64,000 nucleotides of DNA from CAYWIT01 sp964458415 (GTDB lineage Bacteria; Pseudomonadota; Alphaproteobacteria; Micavibrionales; UBA2020). Positions within the stretch are counted from its first letter, which is position 1. Each line of letters opens with the position of its first letter. The notes beneath the pieces are model-generated. The model was not told where the DNA came from. It made no database searches and saw only the letters and a list, made by a program, of their open reading frames with translations. Location of the stretch: contig CAYWIT010000007.1 in assembly GCA_964458415.1 (NCBI GenBank), positions 1 to 64,000 of the forward strand, written 5' to 3'. Both the position numbers and the translations under genes were made by a program. This document shows positions 8,054-16,193 of this stretch, one piece after another.

Positions 8054-9049
8054 TCAACGATCCGCCTGAAAACGCGAAGAATTTTTCTGGATTTGCCGCC
8101 ACCGCGCCACATTACGCAAATGTTCATCCAGCGTCTTGCCGAAACTGTGCCCCCCCGTACCATCGGCGACAAAGTAAATGTAATCATGCGCTTCGGGATG
8201 CAGAACACCCCGCAGGGATTCTTCTCCCGGATTGGCAATCGGCGTCGGCGGCAGTCCCTGCGCCTTATAGGTATTGTAGGGGGAAGATATTTCAAGATCT
8301 TTGCGCAGCAAAGGGCGCTCCAGTCTGGCTTTCCCCTGCGTCAGGGCATAGATCACCGTCGGATCGGATTGCAGCGGCATCCGCAAGCGCAGCCGGTTGA
8401 CAAAAACTCCGGCCACCTTGGCCCGTTCAGCGGCAAGGCCGGTTTCCTTCTCGACGACAGAAGCCAGAATGACCGCTTCCTCCGGTGTCGCCACAGGAAG
8501 ATTTTCCATCCGTTGCTCCCAGAGTGCCGCCAACGTCTCCTGCATCGCCTCCTGCAACCGGCCGATTAATTTGTTCCGGTCGTCGCCATAGGAATAATGA
8601 TATGTCTCGGGCAACAGCGTGCCCTCGGGCGGGATCAGGGTGATCTCCCCGCTCATCGCTTCTGCTGCGTTGATCAGCGCGACAATCTCGAAGGACATCA
8701 GCCCTTCCGGTATTGTGATCCGACGCTGATAGGTCTTGCCGGACTGCAGCAAAAGAACGATATCATGAATACTGCTTCCCGCAGCGATAGCGTATTCACC
8801 CGCCTTCAGCTTTGCCCCTTGCAACCGGACGTCAAGCTTGAAAGCCAGACTGCCCTGAACATCAAAGGCGCCGGAATACAAAAGCGCCTCCGAAATGGCA
8901 TTGGTGCCCTTTCCGGGCGCAACATAAATCAGCAGTTCTTCTTTCAATGGCCCGGGCTGGGTCAGCAGCGTACGGAAATAAAGAAAACCTGCAGCGGAAA
9001 TCGCGCCAAGCACCAGAACAAGAAAAAGGGCGACGAAGCGCAAACGCAC
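8054..9049 (-). CDS. mltG: Endolytic murein transglycosylase MltG
   Basis: Inner-membrane lytic transglycosylase (YceG family) that cuts nascent glycan strands and sets their length. It has 331 aa: a single N-terminal membrane helix (about 4-26), then a LysM-like region and the YceG catalytic domain. The conserved ILASVVEKETG contains the catalytic glutamate, followed by VFVNRL and the YNTY..GLPPTPIANPG block. The start is GTG at 9049, two bases after the fabF stop codon, with an AAAGG ribosome binding site inside the end of fabF, so the two are translationally linked. fabF followed by mltG is a common alphaproteobacterial arrangement. Confidence 0.95.
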   Translation of the reverse strand: MRLRFVALFLVLVLGAISAAGFLYFRTLLTQPGPLKEELLIYVAPGKGTNAISEALLYSGAFDVQGSLAFKLDVRLQGAKLKAGEYAIAAGSSIHDIVLLLQSGKTYQRRITIPEGLMSFEIVALINAAEAMSGEITLIPPEGTLLPETYHYSYGDDRNKLIGRLQEAMQETLAALWEQRMENLPVATPEEAVILASVVEKETGLAAERAKVAGVFVNRLRLRMPLQSDPTVIYALTQGKARLERPLLRKDLEISSPYNTYKAQGLPPTPIANPGEESLRGVLHPEAHDYIYFVADGTGGHSFGKTLDEHLRNVARWRQIQKNSSRFQADR

Positions 9050-9051
9050 AG

Positions 9052-10323
9052 TCAGGCCTTTCTGAAGACAAGGCAGGCGTTGGTGCCGCCAAATCCGAAC
9101 GAATTCGAAAGCGCGATATTGACAGCTTTCTCCTTTGCCCGATGCGGAACAAGATCAACCCCCGCCGCAACTTCGGACGGTGTGTCAAGATTAAGCGTTG
9201 GCGGGATGATTCCCGTTTCAATTGCCTTGATGCTATAAATCGCCTCGACAGCCCCTGCCGCTCCCAGCAAATGACCGATAGCGGATTTGGTCGAGGAAAT
9301 CGCCGTCGTTTCCAAAGCGGCGCCAAACAGCCGTTTGATGGCTCCCAGTTCGATATCATCCCCCATCGGAGTCGATGTGCCGTGCGCATTGATATAATCG
9401 ACATCCTCCGGAGCAAGCTGCGCCCGTTTGAGCGCCGCCTGCATGGCGCGGTATCCGCCGCTGCCATCTTCGGCCGGAGAAGTAATGTGATAGGCATCGC
9501 CGGACATCCCGTAACCGATCACCTCGGCGTAAATTTTAGCACCGCGCTTTTTCGCATGTTCGTATTCTTCCAGCACAACGACACCGGCACCTTCGCCGAT
9601 CACGAAACCGTCACGCCCCTGATCAAAAGGCCGCGAGGCTTTTTCCGGCGTTTCATTATATCCGGTCGAAAGCGCGCGACAGGCGGCAAAACCGCCGACG
9701 CCGATCCGGCAAATGGCGGCTTCTGTCCCGCCCGCCACCATGACATCGGCATCGTCAAGCATGATCATGCGGGCTGCATCGCCGATAGCATGGCTGCCGG
9801 TAGCGCAAGCCGTCACGACGGCATGGTTGGGGCCTTTGAACCCGTATTTAATCGACACATAGCCGGAGGTCAGATTGATCAGCGAAGACGGGATAAAAAA
9901 CGGCGAAATCCGACGCGGACCCTTTTCCGCCATCAATAGAGAAGTGTCATGAATATTGATCAGGCCGCCGATGCCGGAGCCGATCAGCACACCCGTGCGG
10001 TACTGGTCCTCTTCTTCTGTTGGTTTCCAGCCGCTATCCTCGATGGCATCGGTGGCAGCGACCAGGCCGAAATGAATAAAGCGATCCATCTTTTTTTGTT
10101 CTTTATGCTCGATATATCTGGCGATATCGAGCCGGTGCAACGCCTGATCCGTCTCCGTTGCCAGCGGCACTTCCCCCGCTACTTGGGAAGGCAGGTCTGT
10201 CGCGTCAAACGAGGCAATCTTGCGAATCCCGCTTTTCCCGCCGGTGATGCAATCCCAGTTGTGCTGCAACCCCAGCCCCAACGGACTGACAATACCCATT
10301 CCCGTGACAACGACACGTCTCAT
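9052..10323 (-). CDS. fabF: Beta-ketoacyl-ACP synthase II
   Basis: Elongating condensing enzyme of type II fatty acid synthesis, joining malonyl-ACP to acyl-ACP. The 423-aa thiolase-fold protein shows the Cys-His-His triad: Cys173 in VTACATGSHAIG, His in NAHGTSTPMGD and His in GHLLGAAGA, plus the closing GGTNACLVF motif. It lies downstream of its substrate carrier acpP in the same direction, but a strong hairpin terminator separates the two. This suggests that fabF-mltG receives only read-through transcripts, or is driven by a weak promoter of its own. Confidence 0.97.
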   Translation of the reverse strand: MRRVVVTGMGIVSPLGLGLQHNWDCITGGKSGIRKIASFDATDLPSQVAGEVPLATETDQALHRLDIARYIEHKEQKKMDRFIHFGLVAATDAIEDSGWKPTEEEDQYRTGVLIGSGIGGLINIHDTSLLMAEKGPRRISPFFIPSSLINLTSGYVSIKYGFKGPNHAVVTACATGSHAIGDAARMIMLDDADVMVAGGTEAAICRIGVGGFAACRALSTGYNETPEKASRPFDQGRDGFVIGEGAGVVVLEEYEHAKKRGAKIYAEVIGYGMSGDAYHITSPAEDGSGGYRAMQAALKRAQLAPEDVDYINAHGTSTPMGDDIELGAIKRLFGAALETTAISSTKSAIGHLLGAAGAVEAIYSIKAIETGIIPPTLNLDTPSEVAAGVDLVPHRAKEKAVNIALSNSFGFGGTNACLVFRKA

Positions 10324-10346
10324 GCTCTACCTTTTCCTGCATTAAA

Positions 10347-10385
10347 AAAATGGCCCCGTTTTCAAGAAATGAAAGGGGCCATTTT
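10347..10385 (-). terminator. Hairpin terminator between acpP and fabF
   Basis: An 11-bp perfect stem (10347-10357 with 10375-10385), extended by TTTC/GAAA pairing inside the loop, is followed on the minus strand by a T run. It lies between the acpP stop codon and the fabF ATG and probably keeps acpP mRNA in excess over the fabF-mltG message. Confidence 0.8.
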
Positions 10386-10422
10386 AAAAAATCGTCAGTT
10401 TGCTGTAATCATACAGCCTTCA

Positions 10423-10665
10423 TCATGCCGCTTTGGCGTTTTGTGCGATGAAGCTGATTGCATCCTTGACGGTCTGAATTTTTTCAGCCGCGTCATCAGG
10501 GATCTCAACGCCGAATTCTTCTTCGAACGCCATGACCAATTCGACTGTATCCAGGCTATCAGCGCCCAGATCGTCGATAAAGCTGGCGTTCTCCGTTACT
10601 TTGGCCCCGTCAACGCCGAGATGCTCGATCACGATTTTTTTGACGCGTTCGTTAATGTCAGTCAT
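10423..10665 (-). CDS. acpP: Acyl carrier protein
   Basis: Small acidic carrier of 80 aa for fatty acid and lipid A biosynthesis. The phosphopantetheine attachment site is Ser37 in [15 protein letters not shown]. Length and acidity match the family, and a few Ala/Lys residues form the usual C-terminal tail. The ATG is preceded by an AGAGG ribosome binding site. It is the promoter-proximal gene of the acpP-fabF-mltG cluster, with a terminator right behind it. Confidence 0.98.
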   Translation of the reverse strand: MTDINERVKKIVIEHLGVDGAKVTENASFIDDLGADSLDTVELVMAFEEEFGVEIPDDAAEKIQTVKDAISFIAQNAKAA

Positions 10666-10762
10666 ATTCTACCTCTTGCGGTTACGTTAAAAACGCTACG
10701 TGTTTGCGTAAGTGGGAAATAGGTAGCATATAAATAATCATTGGCAAAGAGGGGAATTTTAG

Positions 10763-10791
10763 TTGACATAATTCTAGAATCGGAGTAGCCT
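10763..10791 (+). promoter_or_regulatory. Promoter for the 125-aa lipoprotein gene
   Basis: TTGACA (10763-10768), a 17-base spacer and TAGCCT (10786-10791). The -35 reads TTGACATAA. The spacer and -10 lie within a 16-bp tandem repeat (10774-10805) that could bind a regulator. Confidence 0.45.
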
Positions 10792-10805
10792 AGAATCAAG
10801 GTAGC
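10774..10805 (+). repeat. Two tandem 16-bp repeats over the promoter
   Basis: The copies at 10774-10789 and 10790-10805 both begin CTAGAATC and end GTAGC, with 13 of 16 positions identical. They cover the spacer, the -10 box and the expected transcription start of the lipoprotein gene, a layout typical of a direct-repeat operator. Confidence 0.45.
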
Positions 10806-10831
10806 GTAGACCTGTATAAGGAGAAGTCATT

Positions 10832-11209
10832 ATGAATTACCGTTCCCTGTTTAACAAAGCCGTTGTGGCGGGTCTTTTGGCGACGACAGTATTGGCAACC
10901 GGCTGTCAGCAATATCAGTCGCCTGAAGAGAAGGCGCAGGCAACGACAGAACAGATTCTTGAACAGGCGGGTGTTCAAGTTGATGCAAAAGCCTGCGTCA
11001 TCACCGACAAAAACCTGAAAGGCGACTGGTATGGCTCTTGGAACGCCTATGATTTCAAAAATGGAGCCGTCCATTTCGACACGCTGTCTAGATGGCAAAG
11101 CACCTTATCTATGAAAGACCTGGCCGAAGATGGCCAGGCCCGTGCTCAGGAAATGTTCAAACACCTGCCGCCATCGGCCAACTGCAAACCGCCGAAATTC
11201 GGGCAATAA
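10832..11209 (+). CDS. Predicted lipoprotein, 125 aa
   Basis: The family is unknown to me. The N-terminus is a clear lipoprotein signal (NKAVVAGLLATTVLATGC, Cys25 as lipidated residue), followed by a Gln/Glu/Ala-rich helix and a small domain with two further cysteines that might form a disulfide. Residue 26 is Gln, so outer-membrane sorting is likely. The ATG has a strong AAGGAGAAG ribosome binding site. The gene is monocistronic, divergent from acpP and convergent with the HExxH gene that ends at 11242. Confidence 0.65.
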   Translation: MNYRSLFNKAVVAGLLATTVLATGCQQYQSPEEKAQATTEQILEQAGVQVDAKACVITDKNLKGDWYGSWNAYDFKNGAVHFDTLSRWQSTLSMKDLAEDGQARAQEMFKHLPPSANCKPPKFGQ

Positions 11210-11241
11210 AGTCGATCAAATCCTGCCGCTTATTTCTGTCG

Positions 11242-12804
11242 TCAGGGTTGGGTTTGCCTGTTTTTTCGTTTTTCAGGATTGTGTCCATCAGCAAGGAGCT
11301 CTGCCGGACATGCTTCAGCGCCTGAAGGTCGGTCTGCGCCTGTTGCCGTGTTGCGACGGAGAGCCCCCAACAGCGCTTCCTGTTCAAGTTTCTGCAAGGC
11401 CAGAAGATCGGCCTCCGCTTTCTCTCTGGTCGCAGCACTGTTGATCTTGTCCCGCAAACGATCCTTGATCACCGGCAGGGCCCGCTCCACGGCGTCACAG
11501 CCCGAATCTGCCGAACCGGGCTGCGCGGCCATCTCCGCCAGTTCAGCCTGCCAATCCACAAGCGGCGTGGATATAGCCGCAGAGGCGTCCATATTCTCCG
11601 CCAGCACCTGATTTTTTGCCGCCAAAGTTGCCGCCTCGCCGCTGCGCCAGACCGTTTCCACCTGTTGCAGTATCGCGCGACGCGCCGGATCGGGAGCTTT
11701 TTGTATATACCATTCGATTGTTTTGAGAGCCGCCGGGCTGTTTTCCCGATGAAAAGCGGAAGCCAGAATGACCCCCTGCGCCGCAGCCAGATCCAGCGCC
11801 TGTTGATTCACAATGGCTTCAGAGGCGCGCATAATATCCTCCGTGCTCATCTTTTGCAGGCCTTCCGGCCCCAGCTTTTCCACCAAAGCATTGGCGGCAT
11901 CCAGACCCGGTACTGTCCAGTAAACAGCCGCAGAAGCCTTTCCCACCAGATCCGCAAAATTTCCGCTCATCACATCCTTAAGCAAAGTAAAAGAGCTCTG
12001 CTGATTCTGGTGGTAAGCAAGAATCACCCGCATCTCGCGCATAAAAGGGAAGGTATTTTTCTTGCCTTCCTTGGCCATCTGCAAAACCGAAACGACATCC
12101 GCAAACATTTCCGTTTTATGCCGCTGCAAAACGCTGCTCCACATTTGCGGCTGCGGAACACGCATATTAAAGGCCTTATCCATGCCGTGAGCCGTTTCAT
12201 GGTGATTAATCCAGCGAGCATGGGTTTCCACATCCATGCCGGAGGCACGCCACATCCCGTAAATGCCTGATTTTAAGCCTGCAAAATCAGCAGATTTTTT
12301 TTCATCGAAGGTTTCGGCATGAATCATATGCATCGGATAATCGGGAGACATCGGAATAACGATATTGATACCTCCGGACAATCCCCCCTGCCAGACCGCC
12401 ATAGGGGTTCCTGCTGTCAGGTGTTGGGAAATCCTTGCGGCATTCGCCGGAAGAATTGTGACGCCCGCTTTCTCCTCTATATAAATTTGCAGGGCGGCTT
12501 CACGGCGGCTCACGATTGTTTTGTCCCTGAATCCGTCTTTATGCGCCAGCTGTCTGGCCCGCCGTTCGATTTCATCCCGGTCAAGATACAACACCGGATC
12601 TATGCCAGTCCTGCCCGCGCCAAATTGCGCCTGAAATGCCGCCACCATCTTGCTGTGCCGCGTCTGCGGAATATCTCCCTCCGGACAAACCGGATCTGGG
12701 CTGGCCACAGGCATTGTCTCAACCGCATCCGCCGCGGCAAAACCGGGTGCCGCCAGAAAAATGCTGGCGGTTGCCGCCCGGAGAAAACTTTTTTTCAGCG
12801 TCAT
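11242..12804 (-). CDS. Secreted HExxH (zincin-like) protein, 520 aa
   Basis: I do not recognise the full-length family. The ATG at 12804 with an AGGA ribosome binding site is preferred over a TTG two codons upstream. A signal peptide (about 1-26, cleavage near GFAAA) exports the protein. The central region contains INHHETAHGMD, with HETAH at 202-206, and 26 residues later HKTEMFADVVSV, where Glu232 could be the third zinc ligand of a gluzincin-type site. The C-terminal half is predicted helical and Ala/Glu-rich, with long charged helices and no membrane segment. The gene is monocistronic, with a promoter at 12884-12912. A metallopeptidase role is plausible but unproven. Confidence 0.6.
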   Translation of the reverse strand: MTLKKSFLRAATASIFLAAPGFAAADAVETMPVASPDPVCPEGDIPQTRHSKMVAAFQAQFGAGRTGIDPVLYLDRDEIERRARQLAHKDGFRDKTIVSRREAALQIYIEEKAGVTILPANAARISQHLTAGTPMAVWQGGLSGGINIVIPMSPDYPMHMIHAETFDEKKSADFAGLKSGIYGMWRASGMDVETHARWINHHETAHGMDKAFNMRVPQPQMWSSVLQRHKTEMFADVVSVLQMAKEGKKNTFPFMREMRVILAYHQNQQSSFTLLKDVMSGNFADLVGKASAAVYWTVPGLDAANALVEKLGPEGLQKMSTEDIMRASEAIVNQQALDLAAAQGVILASAFHRENSPAALKTIEWYIQKAPDPARRAILQQVETVWRSGEAATLAAKNQVLAENMDASAAISTPLVDWQAELAEMAAQPGSADSGCDAVERALPVIKDRLRDKINSAATREKAEADLLALQKLEQEALLGALRRNTATGADRPSGAEACPAELLADGHNPEKRKNRQTQP

Positions 12805-12883
12805 GGTCAAGTCCTGCTTCTTTGACAGCCTGCTATTAAGAATATGTAAATATAAAACGAATCGATAGACAATTTTTTACCTG

Positions 12884-12912
12884 ATTTCAGAAAAAATCAA
12901 TAAATATGTCAA
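12884..12912 (-). promoter_or_regulatory. Promoter for the secreted HExxH gene
   Basis: On the minus strand, TTGACA (12907-12912) is followed by a 17-base spacer and TGAAAT (12884-12889). A mirror-image ATTTGACA at 12944-12951 forms an inverted repeat with TGTCAAAT (12907-12914) and may be the -35 box of the divergent gene at 13022. Confidence 0.4.
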
Positions 12913-13021
12913 ATTTCATGCCCAAAAAGTATTTTTACGTATTATTTGACAGAGGGGCTGATATTTTGTTACACAATAAAAATCCGCATTTCATTAACGA
13001 TCTGTCCCGCAGGAGCCTTTT

Positions 13022-13450
13022 ATGACGTCTACCCTTGCCCGTTCTTTTTTTGGCGCCGCCCTCGTTTTTGGCGTGATGTCCTCCTCTACAGCGGGAGAAC
13101 CGGAAACCCACCCCGTCAGAACCACCCCTTCATCCCTTGATCAAATTTCCCCGACAACCTCCGCCGCCTGTCCGAGTGCCAGCAGTCTGCTGAAAGACGG
13201 TATCTGTCCTGTCGATGTGATGGCCAATATGCCAGGGTCCATAGGGAATTTGGCAGGGCTGTTTGCCCGCCTGCCTTTTCGCAACTTCATGCCGCCCACC
13301 ATCATGGGAAGAATCATTGCCGGCCAGATCCTGCAAGCGCAGGAACCCGAAACGCCCGGCTTGGGAAAAACAAACAGCTACGAAAACGTCCCCGGCGTTC
13401 CGGTCACCAGCGTGACCATGCCGCCGCGCAATCGCCCGCCGCAAATCTAG
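13022..13450 (+). CDS. Predicted secreted protein, 142 aa
   Basis: No family is recognised. A signal peptide spans about 1-25 (MTSTLARSFFGAALVFGVMSSSTAG). The mature part is Pro/Thr/Ser-rich with two cysteines (in AACPSAS and GICPVDV) that could pair, and ends in a proline-rich tail. An AGGAG ribosome binding site is present. The gene is divergent from the secreted HExxH gene, and the shared 217-base AT-rich region holds inverted TTGACA elements, so the two may be co-regulated. It converges on infC with a 21-base gap. Confidence 0.6.
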   Translation: MTSTLARSFFGAALVFGVMSSSTAGEPETHPVRTTPSSLDQISPTTSAACPSASSLLKDGICPVDVMANMPGSIGNLAGLFARLPFRNFMPPTIMGRIIAGQILQAQEPETPGLGKTNSYENVPGVPVTSVTMPPRNRPPQI

Positions 13451-13471
13451 CCTCGTTTAGAAAAGAATGAT

Positions 13472-14008
13472 TTATTTTGCTGACGTCATGATCATGACGA
13501 TGGCAGAGCCTTCCTGTCTGGCATCCATCTCGATCTTTCCGACAGCCGACAGCTCTTCCTTGATGCGACGGATCAGCGCCCAGCCAAATTCCTTGTGTTC
13601 GGCTTCGCGGCCGCGGAATTGCAGGATAAAGCGCACTTTGTCACCGTCTTCAAAAAAGCGCTTGGCGCTGCGCAATTTAACCTGAATATCATGCTCCTCG
13701 ATATTCGGACGCAACTTGAGTTCCTTGGTCAGAACAATCTTCTGATTTTTACGGGCGGCCGCTTCTTTCTTTTGCAGCTCGTACCGATACTTGCCGAAGT
13801 CTGAAATTTTGCAGACGGGCGGTTCGGCATTGGGAGAAATTTCAATGAGATCAAGCCCGGCTTCTTCGGCAGCAGCCTGCGCTTCACGAATGGATAAAAC
13901 ACCGAGCATCTCGCCAGCGGCGCCGATAACACGCACCTTGTCGGCACGGATTTGATTATTAATGCGCGGACCGCTCTGGGCTGGCATCTGTTTGCTGAAA
14001 GTGGATAT
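13472..14008 (-). CDS. infC: Translation initiation factor IF-3 (AUA start)
   Basis: IF-3 binds the 30S subunit, blocks premature 50S joining and checks the start codon. The body matches the family throughout: N-domain INNQIRADKVRVIG, linker YRYELQKKEAAARKN, C-domain KELKLRPNIEEHDIQVKLRSA. The first ATG (13987) has no ribosome binding site, because AGGAGAAGG lies about 29 bases upstream of it. Seven codons before that ATG, in frame and 8 bases after AGGAG, is ATA (14006-14008), with an in-frame TGA further upstream. I therefore place the start at ATA, giving 178 aa. infC genes are known for non-AUG starts (AUU in E. coli) that let IF-3 repress its own synthesis. It follows thrS; rpmI and rplT do not follow. 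Confidence 0.9.
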   Translation of the reverse strand: MSTFSKQMPAQSGPRINNQIRADKVRVIGAAGEMLGVLSIREAQAAAEEAGLDLIEISPNAEPPVCKISDFGKYRYELQKKEAAARKNQKIVLTKELKLRPNIEEHDIQVKLRSAKRFFEDGDKVRFILQFRGREAEHKEFGWALIRRIKEELSAVGKIEMDARQEGSAIVMIMTSAK

Positions 14009-14048
14009 GGGACCTTCTCCTGTAATTGTTCAATAAATACGCCGCGCC

Positions 14049-16037
14049 CTAAGCCGGAGGCTGCGATTCCCCTGAGATTTTACGGATTGCTGCGTCAAGT
14101 GCAAGCACTTCTTGCGCCTCGCTCCCCAATGTCCGGATCGCAACCTTGCCTTCCTCGGCCTCGCGCTTGCCGACCACCCAGATTTGCGGGGTTTTCTTCA
14201 AGCTATGCTCGCGGATCTTGTAATTGATCTTTTCATTCCGCAGGTCCAGTTCGACGCGTAAACCGGCCTGCCGCAGCTGATCCCTCACCTTATTGGCATA
14301 ATCATCCGCATCGGAAGTAATAGTCGACACCACAACCTGCACCGGCGCCAGCCAGAGCGGGAATTTTCCGGCGTAGGATTCAATCAGCATCCCGATAAAA
14401 CGCTCGAAACTGCCGTAAACCGCCCGATGCAGCATCACTGGATGATGTTTCTGCCCGTCCTCGCCGATATAGGTCGCCTCCAGCCTTTCCGGCAGCACGA
14501 AATCCAGCTGCAGGGTCGCGCAGGTCCATGACCGCCCGATCGCGTCGCGGACATGGAATTCCAGCTTGGGACCATAAAAAGCCCCGTCCCCCGGCGCAAT
14601 CACATACTCATGCCCCAGCCCGGTGATGGCGGCAATCAGGGCATTCTCGGCCTTGTCCCAGGTCTCATCGGTTCCAGCGCGCATCTCCGGCCGCGTCGCC
14701 ACCTTGAGCTGCACATTCTCGAAACCGAAATCCCTGTATGTCGAAAGGAACATCTCCAGAAACAGTTTCGTCTCATCCAGAATCTGGTCTTCCCGGCAAA
14801 AAATATGCGCGTCATCCTGCGTCATCTGCCGGACGCGCAACAGGCCATGCAGGGCGCCATGCGCTTCGTTGCGGTGGCAACAGCCGAACTCCGCCATGCG
14901 GATCGGCAGGTCGCGATAGGATTTGATCCCGTGCTTGAAAATCTGGACGTGCCCGGGACAGTTCATCGGCTTGAGCGCCATGAACTCCTTCGGTTCCTCC
15001 TTGAACATCTTCGCGCCTTCTTCGGTATTCGGCACGACGTCCGGCACGACAAACATATTTTCACGATATTTGCTCCAGTGCCCCGAAGCCTCCCAGAATT
15101 TGCTACTCATCAATTGCGGCGTTTTAACCTCGATATAACCAAACCGCTCCTGCGCGGAACGGATATATTTCTCCAGCACCTTCCAGATCCGGAAGCCTTT
15201 TTCATGCCAGAAAACACTGCCCTGCGCTTCTTCCTGCATATGAAAGAGGTCCATTTCCTTGCCGATTTTGCGATGGTCGCGCTTTTCCGCCTCTTCCAGC
15301 ATATGCAGATGGGCGTCCAGCTCTTTCTGGTCACGCCAGGCGGTGCCATAAATGCGATGCAGCATTTCATTCTTGCTGTCGCCACGCCAGTAAGCCCCGG
15401 CAACCTTCATCAGCTTGAAAGCGGTGCCGATCGCGCCGGTAGACGGCAAATGCGGCCCGCGGCAAAGATCATACCATGCGCCCTGACGATAAACGCTGAC
15501 ATCTTCCCCCGCCGGCAGTCCCTCGATGATCTGCGCTTTGTATTCCTCGCCCTTGCCGCGGAAATGCGCGATGGCTTTCTGGCGATCCCAGACTTCGCGC
15601 GCGAAAGGTTCATTCCGCGCCACGATATCCTTCATCTTCGCTTCTATTTTGACAAAATCGTCGGTAGTAAAGGGGACTGATCGGGCAAAGTCGTAATAAA
15701 ATCCGTTCTCGATATTCGGACCGATGGTCACCTGCGTACCGGGAAAAAGCTCCTGCACCGCCTCTGCCAGAATATGGGCGCAATCATGGCGGATCAGCTC
15801 CAGCGCCTCAGGCGATTTGCGGGTAATAATTTCCAGAGCGCCATCCTCGTAAAGCTCCCGCTTCAGGTCAATCAGGGCGCCGTTCAGCTTGACCGCCAGC
15901 GCCGCCTTGGCCAGCCCCTCGCCAATGGCTTTGGCCACGTCATGGCCCGTCACCGGCATCGGAAAGGACAGCGCCTTTCCATCCGGGAGCGTGATCCTGA
16001 TTTCTTTTCCTGTTTTTCCCGCGCTGGCCGTCTGCAT
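14049..16037 (-). CDS. thrS: Threonyl-tRNA synthetase
   Basis: Charges tRNA-Thr. Counting from the ATG at 16037 (AAGGG ribosome binding site; a frame-matched ATG exists at 16052) it has 662 aa. Domains in order: TGS (about 1-65), the SAD editing domain ([24 protein letters not shown]), the class II catalytic core with PMNCPGH (zinc-ligand Cys), motif 2 ([11 protein letters not shown]) and motif 3 ([13 protein letters not shown]), and a C-terminal anticodon-binding domain ([13 protein letters not shown]). infC begins 40 bases after its stop codon, so thrS-infC is an operon as in many bacteria. Confidence 0.97.
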   Translation of the reverse strand: MQTASAGKTGKEIRITLPDGKALSFPMPVTGHDVAKAIGEGLAKAALAVKLNGALIDLKRELYEDGALEIITRKSPEALELIRHDCAHILAEAVQELFPGTQVTIGPNIENGFYYDFARSVPFTTDDFVKIEAKMKDIVARNEPFAREVWDRQKAIAHFRGKGEEYKAQIIEGLPAGEDVSVYRQGAWYDLCRGPHLPSTGAIGTAFKLMKVAGAYWRGDSKNEMLHRIYGTAWRDQKELDAHLHMLEEAEKRDHRKIGKEMDLFHMQEEAQGSVFWHEKGFRIWKVLEKYIRSAQERFGYIEVKTPQLMSSKFWEASGHWSKYRENMFVVPDVVPNTEEGAKMFKEEPKEFMALKPMNCPGHVQIFKHGIKSYRDLPIRMAEFGCCHRNEAHGALHGLLRVRQMTQDDAHIFCREDQILDETKLFLEMFLSTYRDFGFENVQLKVATRPEMRAGTDETWDKAENALIAAITGLGHEYVIAPGDGAFYGPKLEFHVRDAIGRSWTCATLQLDFVLPERLEATYIGEDGQKHHPVMLHRAVYGSFERFIGMLIESYAGKFPLWLAPVQVVVSTITSDADDYANKVRDQLRQAGLRVELDLRNEKINYKIREHSLKKTPQIWVVGKREAEEGKVAIRTLGSEAQEVLALDAAIRKISGESQPPA

Positions 16038-16143
16038 GGCGAAACCCTTCATAAACCTGTTAAAATCAACGTATTAATGTCATCTTTTGACCGCCAAAAG
16101 TCAAGTCTCCCCCAAAGGGGAAAATAAGCGAATTCACTGGAAA

Positions 16144-16164
16144 TTTAGCGCATTTGGCGCTAAA
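16144..16164. promoter_or_regulatory. Inverted repeat upstream of a glycosyltransferase gene
   Basis: TTTAGCGC (16144-16151) and GCGCTAAA (16157-16164) form a perfect 8-bp inverted repeat around five bases, 30 bases before the ATG at 16194. It could be an operator or leader hairpin. On the strand of thrS it would lie upstream of the promoter. Confidence 0.3.
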
Positions 16165-16193
16165 AAACAGAAGTACAGACAGGATAAATAAAA

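Noticed and set aside
14553..15680. 375-codon frame opposite thrS
   Set aside because: Antisense shadow of a certain gene, with no family features and no ribosome binding site.
16087..16104. TTGAC-N8-GTCAA as a second FNR-type site
   Set aside because: The spacing is 8 rather than 4 bases, which does not fit FNR or FixK.
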